64,000 nt of DNA from Liolophura sinensis (lineage: Eukaryota > Mollusca > Polyplacophora > Chitonida > Chitonidae). The DNA lies in the NCBI RefSeq assembly GCF_032854445.1, contig NW_027018091.1, positions 1 through 64,000 on the forward strand. The letters are read 5' to 3'. A program made the translations under genes and the position numbers. The notes beneath the pieces are model-generated. The model was not told the origin of the DNA, did no database searches, and worked only from the letters and a program-made list of their open reading frames with translations. Positions 22,798 through 32,569 of the stretch are shown piece after piece (the first letter of the stretch is position 1; every line of letters begins with the position of its first letter).

Positions 22798-24070
22798 ATG
22801 GATGCATACGGACGCAGGCTAAACCCCTTCAGAACACTCCGTAAGCCTTTCGGGGTACAAGGTGTACGGCAGTCCTTGGTCGTCACCAATAACCCGAGTA
22901 CGATCGACCAGAATCAACAACTCTTGGTCCGCTTCCCCAACCTCGGCACAAATGACGTCATTGTGCCCGGTACCGTGCGCTTGGCCTTTTCGATCACGAT
23001 CAATTCATCCGACCCGAACGCCACAGTGGTCGGGAATCTCGGACGCGTAGTAGTCAAGAAAACCACGATCAGAATCAGCGGAAATGAGGTAATGTCCATC
23101 GACGACTCTGATGTGTTTCATTGCTGCGGTGACTTATGGCTGACCAAAAACGAACGGCAGAATGCGGCCTACCAAGGCATCGGCAGCGAAAACATGCTTA
23201 AACTTCGAGTCGGAGTGGAGGACGCAGATGACGGCGATGCTGGAGAAAATGCCATCGCTCGCGCCTTTGGCAACTGGTTCCACATCCCGCTAGACTTTGA
23301 GCTTCTAGATAGCCACATGCCCTTCTACCAGAGTGCCTTGGCCGACCGATTGGAGTACGAACTGACGTTCAACGATTACAGCCGGGTCATCCAGACAACA
23401 GACGATGCCGACGCGACTTACACCATCGACAACATCAGCCTGGAGTTCGATATGGTCACCGAAGAGGAGCTCGTTAGACAGATCCGCACCCAGTTTGCCG
23501 GGGGGCGTCTCCATACTGTATGATCGCGTCCTCCGCCACCAAAAGTTTGTGAAGGACAAGTCTGACACTCTCTAGAACATAAACCTGAACACGCCCGCGA
23601 GAGCAATGAAGGGCATCCTCATGCTGTTCGAGACTAAAGGAACCCCGTGGAGGAGGAGGTCGGAATCCTTCTACAACCCGAAGATCACCAAAGTAGTCAC
23701 AATAGAAGGGGTCCCCAATCAGCTGTACAGCCAGGGCATGCGGGCGTTCCAGCAATAGGTCCAGAGGTTCTTCACCAGCTCACCCCTTAAGAAGCGGGAC
23801 CCTGAGGTAGCCAGGGTCCTAAAAGACTTAGGCCTGGCAAACGTCTCCCTGTTTTTGACGCACAAGCACGCCTTCTGGCTTGACCTTCGGCCAAGCGACG
23901 ATGACAAGCTGCATGGCAGTGGGAGGTGCGTTCTGAACGCCAGCGAGGGGATTACCATACAGGTGACAAAAGAGAGAGAAGATCCCGGCGTTTTGAACGT
24001 ATATCTGTATGTGATCATGGACGCCAAGCTGTACATCCAGAATGGTAGATTCGATAGAGCGCTTTATTGA
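22798..24070 (+). pseudogene. Polinton major capsid protein (double jelly-roll type)
   Basis: The start is ATG 22798; the open frame extends further 5' only with non-ATG codons. The first frame (22798-23523) has the N-terminal capsid region with DQNQQLLVRFPNLGTNDVIV and SITINSSDPN. A frameshift near 23520 follows, then a stop, then short frames at 23608-23757 (YNPKITKV, IEGVPNQLYSQGMRAF) and 23855-24070 (FWLDLRPSDDDKLHGSG, ITIQVTKE, LNVYLYVIMDAKL). The ancestral length of about 420 residues is a little short for the family. In related elements this protein builds the icosahedral shell. At least two frameshifts and two stops make this copy inactive. The last 29 bp overlap the ATPase start. Confidence 0.85.
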
Positions 24071-24656
24071 TGACGCCCACTGCGCGATTATCTGTGGGCA
24101 GACGAAATGCGGCAAAACAGTCTTCATGCTGGACCTGCTTGAGGGCCCTTTCCGCGGTTTTTTTCATCACTTTGTGATCCTGTGCCCCACTCTTAAGCAT
24201 AACGAGGCGTACCGGCGGCGACGGATACTGTCTGACCCACAGGTCTATTGTTTTGACCCCAGCGAGCGGCTCAACAATTGTCTGAGAGCTTTGTAAAGAT
24301 TGTTCGAGGGAGAGAACGCCCTATACATCATCGATGATTGTAGCGCGTTGGAGGCGATGAAGAAGAAACAAAAAATGCTGTCATCCATGGCTTTCTCGGG
24401 CCGTCATGCAAAGCAAAGCGTCTGGGTCCTCACTCAGAAATACAACGCCGTCCTCAAAGACTTTCGCGAGCAGACAAGGTGGGTGACTTTATTCCACTGC
24501 AAAGATCGGGACACGTTCAACGAATGCCTGGAGGAGAACCACATCATCGAGGCCGAGAGCTAAAAGGCAGAGGTTCGACAGAAGCTCAAGAACAATCCGC
24601 ATTCTAAGCCCCTGCTAATGACTGATACGCCCGCCACATCTAAGATTATATATTAG
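24042..24656 (+). pseudogene. Polinton A32/FtsK-like packaging ATPase, two in-frame stops
   Basis: One frame runs from ATG 24042 to TAG 24654-24656, interrupted by TAA at 24294-24296 and TAA at 24561-24563 and with no frameshift. The Walker A motif is CGQTKCGKT near residue 18-26. Walker B is LYIIDDCSA just after the first stop. A sensor-like VWVLTQKYNAV follows at about 24420-24455. About 204 codons fits the short A32-type ATPases that pump DNA into capsids of Polintons and relatives. It overlaps the capsid gene end by 29 bp and ends 7 bp before the next start, a viral-style gene string. Only two point mutations separate it from an open frame, but the protein is not made intact. Confidence 0.88.
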
Positions 24657-24663
24657 AAGAAGC

Positions 24664-25266
24664 ATGGATACCGACGAGATTATAATAGACGAGATTCTGG
24701 GAGCAGAGGAGGAGCCCGGCCGAAGCCAACAGCCCGGCCGAAGCCAACAGCCCGACCCCAACCAACAAGATGATGCACGGCAGCTCAGGGATAGGCTGGC
24801 GGCACTTGCGGTGATTGGGCATGCCAAGCGATATCTGGGAAAAGACGTAACAGCCGCTGAGATCGACGCCATGAGCGACGAAGACGTTGAAGGGCTGTAC
24901 TCCCCGTACGAGGCTAAGCTCGGTGCGCGGATGGTTAACGGACTCGGAGGTATGTTCTTAAGATCATATGTAAGGGCGGCCAGCTGGCTTCTACCTATCC
25001 CACCCGAGAATCGACCAATGCTCATGGCACAGCTCGCCACCGACCCATTTGTTGAACAGGCGCTTAGCAGTGCTAGCTGCTGGCTATACTACTGCTATGG
25101 TAAGTACTTAGCACCTTTAACCATGTCGCTGACCACTGCTGAGCACTGCTCATTTGAACACCACTGCTCTCCTAGAAATGAGCCTTATGATCCAGAGGAA
25201 CATGAGTACAACGAATCCGGAAGGCCCGAAGGAAACGGAGGGAGAGTCAGCGGATTCTCCGAATGA
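24664..25266 (+). CDS. uncharacterised Polinton protein, acidic N-terminus
   Basis: Intact open frame of 200 codons from ATG 24664. The N-terminus is acidic (MDTDEIIIDEILGAEEE) and is followed by a short proline/glutamine repeat in which GRSQQP occurs twice in tandem. The middle is helical (RQLRDRLAALAVIGHAKRYL). A hydrophobic stretch with SWLLPIPPENRP and a cysteine-rich part (SASCWLYYCYGKYL) come next. The last 35 residues look unlike the rest, and the true ancestral stop may have been near 25150. No domain is recognised; proteins of this kind are found near the ATPase in other invertebrate Polintons, as I recall. The next gene starts inside it at 25202 in another frame. Confidence 0.65.
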   Translation: MDTDEIIIDEILGAEEEPGRSQQPGRSQQPDPNQQDDARQLRDRLAALAVIGHAKRYLGKDVTAAEIDAMSDEDVEGLYSPYEAKLGARMVNGLGGMFLRSYVRAASWLLPIPPENRPMLMAQLATDPFVEQALSSASCWLYYCYGKYLAPLTMSLTTAEHCSFEHHCSPRNEPYDPEEHEYNESGRPEGNGGRVSGFSE

Positions 25267-25682
25267 CGGCCCTGCGAAGAATTCCAAAAATGTCGCTGCG
25301 GGTCGAGCGGTTGCTACAGCGAGAAAGGCCAAGGCCGAAAAGCTCAAGGACGAGGCAAACGCTGCTTTGCTTGGCGTAGCTGATTCTACTAAGAAACAGC
25401 CGAAGGAACCGGATTCTACGAAAGGAGGGGGGAGCCACAGATTTTGCGAAGGAACCGGATTCTACAAAGGCACACCAAATCACCCGCTGGAGGGCGCCCC
25501 TAGCGTTATTAGGCGTTGGCAGCCTTGCAGTGCTTGTGTTGCTACGCGCGTGGCGCAGCCGCTTTACAGCACAAAAAGATATTACGCCGCAAAAAGATAT
25601 CACGCCGCAAGAACTGAAACTTTTTTTGAATACACGTCACGATCCTTTCTATATAGAGCAGCATGTCTACTCCACCCGGTGA
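25202..25682 (+). pseudogene. single-pass membrane protein gene, frameshifted
   Basis: From ATG 25202 (MSTTNPEGPKETEGESADSP) a charged, lysine/alanine-rich helical region follows (ARKAKAEKLKDEANAALL). A short duplicated block (PKEPDSTK, and a shifted repeat of GTGFY) lies at about 25400-25465. After a frameshift in that block, a second frame is open from about 25470 to TGA 25680-25682. It has a clear membrane segment (PLALLGVGSLAVLVLLRAW), a doubled QKDITP motif and a C-terminal tail. The gene overlaps its neighbours on both sides. Function unknown. Confidence 0.6.
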
Positions 25683-25865
25683 TGGAAAAGTGCTAGTCTA
25701 CGCGGCCTACCACGTCGCTGTGGTCTCTCTCCTGGCTACTGGGTACGCTCGTCTCGGCCAGATGTTCCTGAAAGGAGCCCTGCCGAAGCTGGACTCCGTG
25801 ACGTCGGCATGGTCATTGTAGATGTAGGCCTGGCTATGATTTCGAAGGACCTGCTAATTAAATAA
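25663..25865 (+). pseudogene. small membrane protein gene, frameshifted near its end
   Basis: ATG 25663 lies inside the previous gene's end and opens 52 codons to TAG 25819-25821. It has a hydrophobic segment (YAAYHVAVVSLLATGYARLG). Shifting by one frame near 25805 gives a further short hydrophobic reading (VDVGLAMIS) to TAA 25863-25865, which I take as the original end. No family name; its place among tightly overlapping genes supports it being real. Confidence 0.55.
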
Positions 25866-25897
25866 GGGCCCCTTCCTCCCAATATAATCCAGTAGTA

Positions 25898-26347
25898 ATG
25901 GCCTCCATTGCAATGATGATTGGCGGCGCCTTCGTAAACGCTCTGGCCTTCAGCGGGAGCAGCTTTATGTTTTCGATGCTAAGGAGTTCTGGTGTCGACG
26001 AAGAGCGGAGGCGCCATGACCGCGCTGTAGAGCAGTTCCAAAACGCACAGGAAAAATGGGCCCGAAAGCGCACTGAGCGCTTGGAATGGATCAGCGATCA
26101 ACTCTGCCGCTTGGGCCACGCTGTCCAAACGTTCCGGGATGTCGACGCTGCAATCCGGGAGTATTCTAGGGTCACAGGCAAAACTCTTACACTCGATGCA
26201 CGCGACGTGCTGCTGGGCTCAGAGCCACAGCTGTCCGATTTCTATGTGCCTAGTGAACACCAAAAACACCGCGAGATAACCTTCGTCATCCTGGGAATGT
26301 TTGTGGTGGGGGGTGTGAGTTACAGAATCGCAAAACTCACCAAGTAA
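25898..26347 (+). CDS. Polinton coiled-coil protein with two membrane segments
   Basis: Intact frame of 149 codons from ATG 25898, one of the few unbroken genes of the element. A hydrophobic N-terminus (MASIAMMIGGAFVNALAFSG) is followed by a long charged helix (residues about 34-65, RRRHDRAVEQFQNAQEKWAR), a middle domain with VQTFRDVDAAIREYSRV, and a C-terminal membrane segment (ITFVILGMFVVGGVSYRI). Both ends in the membrane with a soluble helical middle suggests a virion membrane or entry-associated component, but no function is known to me. It converges on the polymerase gene, whose 3' end meets it at about 26345. Confidence 0.72.
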   Translation: MASIAMMIGGAFVNALAFSGSSFMFSMLRSSGVDEERRRHDRAVEQFQNAQEKWARKRTERLEWISDQLCRLGHAVQTFRDVDAAIREYSRVTGKTLTLDARDVLLGSEPQLSDFYVPSEHQKHREITFVILGMFVVGGVSYRIAKLTK

Positions 26348-29300
26348 TCCGAACTGACTGTGCCGGACTCGCCATCGAGCTAGTAGTTCCTCGATGAGGC
26401 TGTCAATTCCAGCCCATCCTCCGGGCGCCGCATCTCTATGGGCGTAAGCCAGGGTGTGGACACCATCTTCAGCGATCCAGCGCTTACTATCGAGGGGGGA
26501 CAGTGAGACCTCATTCAGGTGCTGTCCATAGATATGGTGGCGCTCTGATCGCAGCACGTCCATACCGTGACGGAAGATCTTCTTCTCGAATAGGGCCTCT
26601 TTGTACTGCATATGGCGGATGTGCTTTTCCACAACTCTCTTTTTCACGCCCTTGGCCTTCTTTATGTTGGCTCCGCCGGCCTCCATAATGGAGTATATCT
26701 TGGGACGCAGACCTATGTATTCGGCGATCGGCCGCCCCGCGCACTTGTCCTTCATTTTCCCCAAGACCATTATATTTGCTACGCTGTGCAGGGGGTGGCC
26801 TTGTGGGTAATCTGAGGTGTCGTACAGGTTTGCATTCTCAGCCATATCCCTATGAACATCCTCAGTCTGAATCTCGAGTAGCAGACTATCCGTGTCAGTG
26901 TAGAGGAGCTGGCAGTGATCTCCGTACTGGGCCTTCATGTGGTTGTAGTAGAAGTCGTACATCAGGTGCCTTGAGAGATCTAGAATGCTCATACCTACAT
27001 AGATAGGTCGGTTTAGGACTAGCCGGGTCCTGTGCATCTGAATCACTGCGAGCTCAAATATGTTTGCCCGTGCGAAGCTCGGAGCTTGTCGTCTTCTCCA
27101 GAGCGTACCAGCTTGACGTCCACACGCTTCCAAAGGTTCTCCATAGTTTTTCTGAAGACCGAGTTGTTCATTAGCTTGTACAGGTCCTTCTTGAAATTAC
27201 TCGCGGCCGTTTTTCGGAGCTCGGTGTTCATCCTGATATAGGGTTCCATCCAAGGGCTCTGGGCGAATCTCAGGGCCCGGTGAACCTTTGTCCCCAGCTT
27301 CTTTAGGTGGGAGGCTGGACTCGTCGAAGCGCTCCCAGGAGTCCATATACTCATAGGGGTAGACACCCCTGTGCATGAGTAACTTCCGTTTTTCTTCGGC
27401 AGGCTCATACCGGGCTGTGATGTGGAAAGCCTCAGGTTTGTTGGCCTCTACCAGATTGTCAAGGGAAGTCGGTAAGAATTGAACGCTGTCGATGAAGCGG
27501 AGCTGCCCCAGCGAGAAGGAGATGTACTTTTCTGTGTTGTTGGGGATGCAGGAGATGCGGCCCTCCACCTTACTTATGACTTGCATCAGGAAGTGCCCGT
27601 CGTAGCCCCGTAGGTTGTGGAAGACTACTGGTATGGCTGTCTTGGGACCCAGCCGCACCTTTAGGTTGCATACGTTATCGGCCGCGCCTCTGTACTTGCC
27701 GGTGATATGGCAGTGATCGCGCACAGAATCGGCGCCTAGAGGCTTCTCACACACGTGACAGGTTGTGGCGTTGGTGTGGGCCTGCCAGTCCTGGGGAGTC
27801 ATCCGAATGGCTATAGGGTTGGCTAGAACATTTTTGATTTCCCTCTCCTTCTGCTGGAGAGCTCTGAGGAAGTGTTCCGTAGCGTTAGGGCCCCTGTATT
27901 CCACGGAGCGTTTTGTGTGGCCGTCGCAACGCACCTCACCATAGCAGTAACTACAGGGCTCGTGGTGCTGAGTCTTTTGAGTGCTGCTCTCTGTAGGGCT
28001 GAGCGACGGGTCTTCAACCTTTTTGGTCAGAGCCTCGAAGTCGGCCTATATGATGAACGGGGCCGGTAGCTGTTTGTGGTGGTTCTGGAAGGTGAACTTG
28101 TTTTCCCCCAATTGGGGCAGTTCCACCCTCGCCGCCGTCTGGCCAATCCCTCGGCATTCCGGCTTATGCGCCTCGAGCAGGTCCTCCCTTGTTTAGCCGT
28201 GTTGGCATCGCTCGCAGAAGTGTTTGCGATTTCGTGTCTTACTTTCTTGGGACAGGAGACGGTTGAGATCTTTTATCCACGTATAATGAAATTTACCTGC
28301 TTCTCCAATCAGCAGCAGATTGATTCGGGGCGTGTCGCCGGGCTGCTTGCTGAGACGGTGCACGATCACGCCCTTGTCCCACCCGAACACGTTGATGGCG
28401 AGGCCGGTCTTTTCCTCCACTTTAGAGATCTGAGAGATGGGCGTGGGGGCGTCGATCCCCCCAGTCAGGACCATCCTTGGTGGGGTACTTTGTTGGTCTC
28501 TGAGGGTCCCGGGCGGCTGGAAATAAGGCAGACCGGAGTGCCCATCGGAGGCAGTCGTCGTCTTTGTTCTTCACATTGATGACTGCTTTCTTGTTACTTA
28601 CGTCTGTAGGTAGGGGGATGTAGGACCCGCCTCTCAGCGACTGATACCTTGCAATGTCAAGCCAGAGTCTTTGCACGCCATTTACAGCCCACCCTGACCC
28701 TCGCTGCGTCCATTTTTCTAGCACCTCCAGGATGGTGGGGAAAGCCTTCTCTACAGCCCCGTCAATGTCACCGACCTCTAGGAGGGCCTCCTGTTTGCAG
28801 CGGAGTACTGGGCTGGTATACTCTTCACTGCCATCGGCGTGGGCCTTTCGCAGCTGAACCCTGAGGCCTAGTTGGAACTTAACCTCGTTGAGTGCCAGGA
28901 TCTCTTCTTCTAGCTTCTGGCGAATAATGGCTCGAATTTCTTCTAAGAAGGCTACTGGGTCTGTCCAAAGGCCTTCGGGTACACCCATCTGCCAGACCCG
29001 AGGAGCTTCCTTATAGCGCGGCCGGTGTTAGTGAATTTTAGTTTCTTTTCACCCTGTATTCCGCCTAGCAATTCATCCAACTCCTCGTTACTGAGGGAGT
29101 TCTTGACGTCTTGCTTCAACTCCTCGTTACTGAGGGAGTTCTTGACGTCTTGCAGCCGCTTCCACTCAGCCACAGCCGTTTTATGCCTGTCGAGGATCCC
29201 CTGCAATTCTTCCAAGGCGATGCAGGGCCGTGGGTACTTGGGCCGCACACCTAGGAGCGTCTCAAACTCCTCCCGTAGTGCTCGCGTTTTTTGATGGCGC

Positions 29301-29470
29301 CTCATTGTACGAGTCGGTGTAACTATGCACACGACTCTCTAATTGTAAATTTCTATAGCCGCCAGCCGTTTGAACTCGTCCAAGAAAGCCTTGAGCCTAC
29401 ACTTCCTTTCACGCGTCTGGACCCTATTATGTCCGCAGGCCATACAAAGCCGAAATGCCGGGGGTGGGAA
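26345..29470 (-). pseudogene. Polinton protein-primed DNA polymerase B, at least five frameshifts
   Basis: The blocks run in order on the minus strand. The N-terminal region (29470-28952) holds MACGHNRVQTRER. A region at 28988-28422 contains NVKNKDDDCLRWALRSALFP. A zinc-ribbon-like part lies at 28474-28193 (HFCERCQHG). The exonuclease domain at 27934-27197 has an inserted HNH/endonuclease VII-like motif (CHVCEKPL, RDHCHITGKYRGAA) and Exo II (VVFHNLRGYDGHFL). The polymerase part at 27408-26345 has motif B (KLMNNSVFRKTMENL) and motif C (YTDTDS, about 26895). This matches the family that copies linear DNA from a protein primer. Each block sits in its own frame, so the gene is dead. A 39-bp in-frame duplication lies in the N-terminal part (about 29078-29155). 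Confidence 0.9.
29078..29155. repeat. 39-bp tandem duplication inside the polymerase gene
   Basis: The block CAACTCCTCGTTACTGAGGG...GACGTCTTG occurs twice in direct succession. On the coding (minus) strand this repeats KNSLSNEELK-type residues, 13 codons each, without breaking the frame. The copies look identical, so the duplication is recent. Confidence 0.88.
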
Positions 29471-30165
29471 GTAAAATGGATCAGTCAACACCCCAATCGA
29501 TGCTTGACACGGCCTTAAATACATGTATATGGACAGCCTTTGTACATTTAGCTTTAGGTGTTTTAACATGAGGTGTAAAAGATAATTTGGTATCAAATAT
29601 AACACCTAAAATTTATTTTCTTCAACAATCTTCACTGGTTTACTATAAAATTTAAGCTTGGAACCTAGATGAAGTTTCACAAAAATGCATACCGACTGAT
29701 TGAAACCGAGAAAATCTAAAACAATTGGCAACTGCCCATTTCTCGATGTTATTGAGACAAAGCTGCAGTTGCCGCTCGATGTTATTCATATTCTTAACTC
29801 GGTAGCATATCAAAAAGTCATCAACATATGAAGAGTTCATACGCAAAAACCGATAAACGCCATTCTGGGTAAATTTGACGTTAGCATGCCTCTACACAGT
29901 TCGAACCGTCCCCTTCTTGTCTGTGAAGTCAGTTTTCCTGGAAAAGCCGATTAAGCCCTTCTGTCGAGCAGCAAAATATAACGACTGTTTTCAAACAGCG
30001 ATAAGCGCCACGATCTATTTTTAACAACTCCCGATATATCCGTTCAGCCACTCAGCGGGTTGAATTGAGGTCACGTGTGTTGCAGTTTTGTACAAAATGG
30101 CAGCGCACATGTTTGGCCGTTTGACAACACAAGTCGCTTCTAAAGTAACATAAACTGCGTGGATA

Positions 30166-32238
30166 ATGGAAAACTTCGATGATATCCTTGAGCAAGTCAT
30201 TCAGTCCCCAAGAGGACGGAAGGAAAAGCGGCTGCCAGGGAAATCTGCTCGAGCGATAGCGAAAAGGGTTCGTCATAGTGGTGATGAGAAAACGCCTGTG
30301 ATATCTTGTAACCACAACAACCATAGTGTGTGCGTCGCAGCTTGTCTTTCCGCTGAAGACTTGGTTTATATAAAAGGCCAGCTGTATTCCTCTCCGGACA
30401 AAGTCAGGCAAGATGCCATTTTATTATCTTACATGGATATTCATCACTGTAAACGCCGAAGAGGAAAAGTTGATGATGTAAACAAACAGAAGGCCAGGGA
30501 TGTCAATGTGAAATACTACCTTTTGAAGGAAGACACGAAGAGGGTGAATGTTTGCAAGTCCTCATTTTTAAGCATACTGTGTAAGTATAAACTGAAAGTA
30601 TGTGTTTGTTTTGATTATTATGATCTTCCAGTAAATATGCAGTAAATGAGGGCCTATGCTTAAGTTAAAATTTGGTTTAATCGCCTCGCACCAATGAGGT
30701 TGTGAGTTCATATCCAGCTCCCGCTGGCTTTGTCTCCAGCTCTACATGCAGGCACTGCCCGGTTTCTTACCACAATAATGCTGGCACTCCGTCATATGAG
30801 AGAAATAATCTTAAGTACGGCGTAAACCCCACACAAATAAATAAATAAAATATTTGTGTGTTTTTCTTTTAAAGGTGTTAACAAGGACCGTGTATCAAAC
30901 ATTGCAAAATACTGGTTGACAAATGGAGTGGCAAGACCTGAACTAAGAGGTGGTGCGCGGAATGTTGAGGAAAAACTGGTGAAAAGAAGAGAAATACAGG
31001 AGCATATCAAAACCTTTACCTGCCGAGTAAGCCACTATGCTCGCCGAGGTGCACCAGGGAGAAAATATTTGCCGTCAGATCTGTGTGTCAAAAGAATGCA
31101 TCAGCTTTTTCTTGACCAAAACCATCATCAGTGCTCCTACGCACTTTATTACAGTGTATTATGCTACGATTTTAATTTGGGCTTTGGTCATCCTGCCAAA
31201 GATGTATGTAGTGAATGTTTGAAGTTTAAGCTGAGATTGAAGGATCCACAAATTACCGACGAAGCAAAACGTGAAGATACCATAATGTTTATGCTACACC
31301 GTCGTAGACCTAGGAAATTCTATGACACAATGAATGACGTAGGTGACTCGTTCACTGTATGTTTTGATATAATGGAAAATTTAGTCCTGCCTAAAACTGC
31401 AATTGGACAAGCCTATTATTCAAGGCAGTTATATCTTTATGTGTTTGGTATGGTGCGTCCCAGGGGGCGAGGAAGGTCGCAGGGAAAGGAGGACATTGAT
31501 CTTTATGTATGGATGGAACAGGGAAACTTGAAGGATAGTAACATGGTGGCATCTGCTCTAAACCACTATTTTTGTCACATCACAAAAGATGAACTCCGTC
31601 AAATGCAATGTTTGCGACTTTTTTCTGACTCGTGTTATGGACAAAATAAAAACATGTCCCTGCTAGCAATGCTATGTTCTCTAAGGAAGCAAACATTTCC
31701 CACATTGAGTATTGAATACACCTTCCCAGTTCGTGGGCACAGCTTTTTACCTGCAGACCGAGCATTTGGTCGCATCGAGCAGGATATTCGCAAGAACGAA
31801 ACCATTCTCTTACCTCAGCAATACGTTACTATTCTTGAGCGTCATGGGACAGTACACCGGTATGGTGAAGAATGGCTGTGTTATGAGTTTAAAGATACAG
31901 CTAGTCAGTATTGCCAGTCTAAGCGGTCTTTTAAGATTAGTGAAGCAAAATCACTAAGACTGGATAATACAAATCCTGACAAAATTGGATTCAAACAGGT
32001 GTATAATGGGGATTTCTGTTACCACAGTGTTCTAAAACGAGGTAAAAAATGGGAACAGTACAAACCGGCCATAAGACCCAATGTAAACTGTGTTAAAGCA
32101 CAGAAGAAAGATGATGTCATCAAGCTTCTAGCTGAACTGGGGGTGAACGCAGAGGTTAATGATTATTACACTCATGCACTTTCTAACATAGAGCAGGAGC
32201 ATGATAGACAGGATCTGGATTCTGGTGAGGATGAGTAA
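30166..32238 (+). CDS. DUF7869-like protein, two exons, candidate transposase
   Basis: Exon 1 is 30166-30580 (ATG, MENFDDILEQ). The intron is 30581-30874, with donor GTAAGTAT and acceptor TTTTCTTTTAAAG. Exon 2 is 30875-32238. Both exons agree in phase (split codon 1+2), giving 592 residues without a stop. Motifs typical of the family I know as DUF7869 are seen in exon 2: DVCSECLKF (zinc-like), CFDIMENLVLP (D at 31366), YYSRQLYLY, LRLFSDSCYGQNKN (D at 31627) and VRGHSFLPADRAFG (D at 31756) followed by RIEQD. The three conserved acidic positions, with the second in a GQNKN context, look like an RNase H-fold DDE/D triad. That, with the surrounding inverted repeats, makes it a candidate transposase (inference). 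AATAAA lies at 32310-32315. It is the most intact gene in the window. Confidence 0.85.
30581..30874 (+). other. intron of the DUF7869-like gene
   Basis: 294 bp, GT-AG, phase 1. The donor GTAAGTAT is near consensus and the acceptor has a T-rich tract before AAAG. It holds a SINE, so the intron has been enlarged by insertion. Confidence 0.85.
30655..30853 (+). repeat. SINE, GTACGGCGTAAA-tail family, inside the intron
   Basis: It shows ACCACAATAATGCTGGCA, then TCATATGAGAGAAATAATC, AAGTACGGCGTAAACCCC and an AAATAAATAAATAAA tail at 30837-30850. It matches the SINEs at 1555-1707 and 4741-4946. The 5' edge is approximate. Confidence 0.75.
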
Positions 32239-32309
32239 TATAATAATGCTAGTAAGTGTTCACATTCCTTGATCACACAGCTTACCTTAAACAATTTGGT
32301 TTGATCTTC

Positions 32310-32315
32310 AATAAA
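32310..32315 (+). promoter_or_regulatory. polyadenylation signal AATAAA
   Basis: Canonical hexamer 72 bp after the stop codon of the DUF7869-like gene. It is followed by a T-rich stretch (about 32350-32370). Confidence 0.6.
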
Positions 32316-32569
32316 ATTCTACCGTTCGATAATTAAGAGTGTTTGGTGGAATTTTTTTACATTTTTTATACCATATTCTTGATTATTTCACAATTTTGGG
32401 GGGGGAGGATTTTTAAATATCAGAGAAAAGCACCACAAATGAAGCTCGCCATCTGCGATAGCTCAAATGGTGCTTCATAGTGTGATGGATACAGTCCCCC
32501 TATAGCTGAAATACTGCCGAATAGGGCCTTACACACCAATCAATCAATCAATCAACCACTCACTCGTAG

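Larger units (their letters stand above)
19286..29470. mobile_element. decayed Polinton/Maverick (adintovirus-like) element, ends missing
   Basis: About 10.2 kb of tightly packed, GC-richer coding sequence on both strands: three small genes (minus), candidate penton (plus), coiled-coil/membrane gene (minus), major capsid protein, packaging ATPase and four small genes (plus), and protein-primed DNA polymerase B (minus). This gene content defines the Polinton/adintovirus group. Typical members are 15-20 kb with long terminal inverted repeats, a retroviral-type integrase and a protease; none of these is visible here. The right end stops at about 29470 inside polymerase-upstream coding sequence, where LINE copy C begins. 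The left end fades at about 19286. Gene overlaps and spacings of 8-30 bp are preserved despite many stops, so the relic is moderately young. Confidence 0.88.

Noticed and set aside
19286-29470. Search for Polinton integrase, protease and terminal repeats
   Set aside because: No HHCC/DDE integrase frame, no cysteine protease motif and no inverted repeat between the two flanks could be read.
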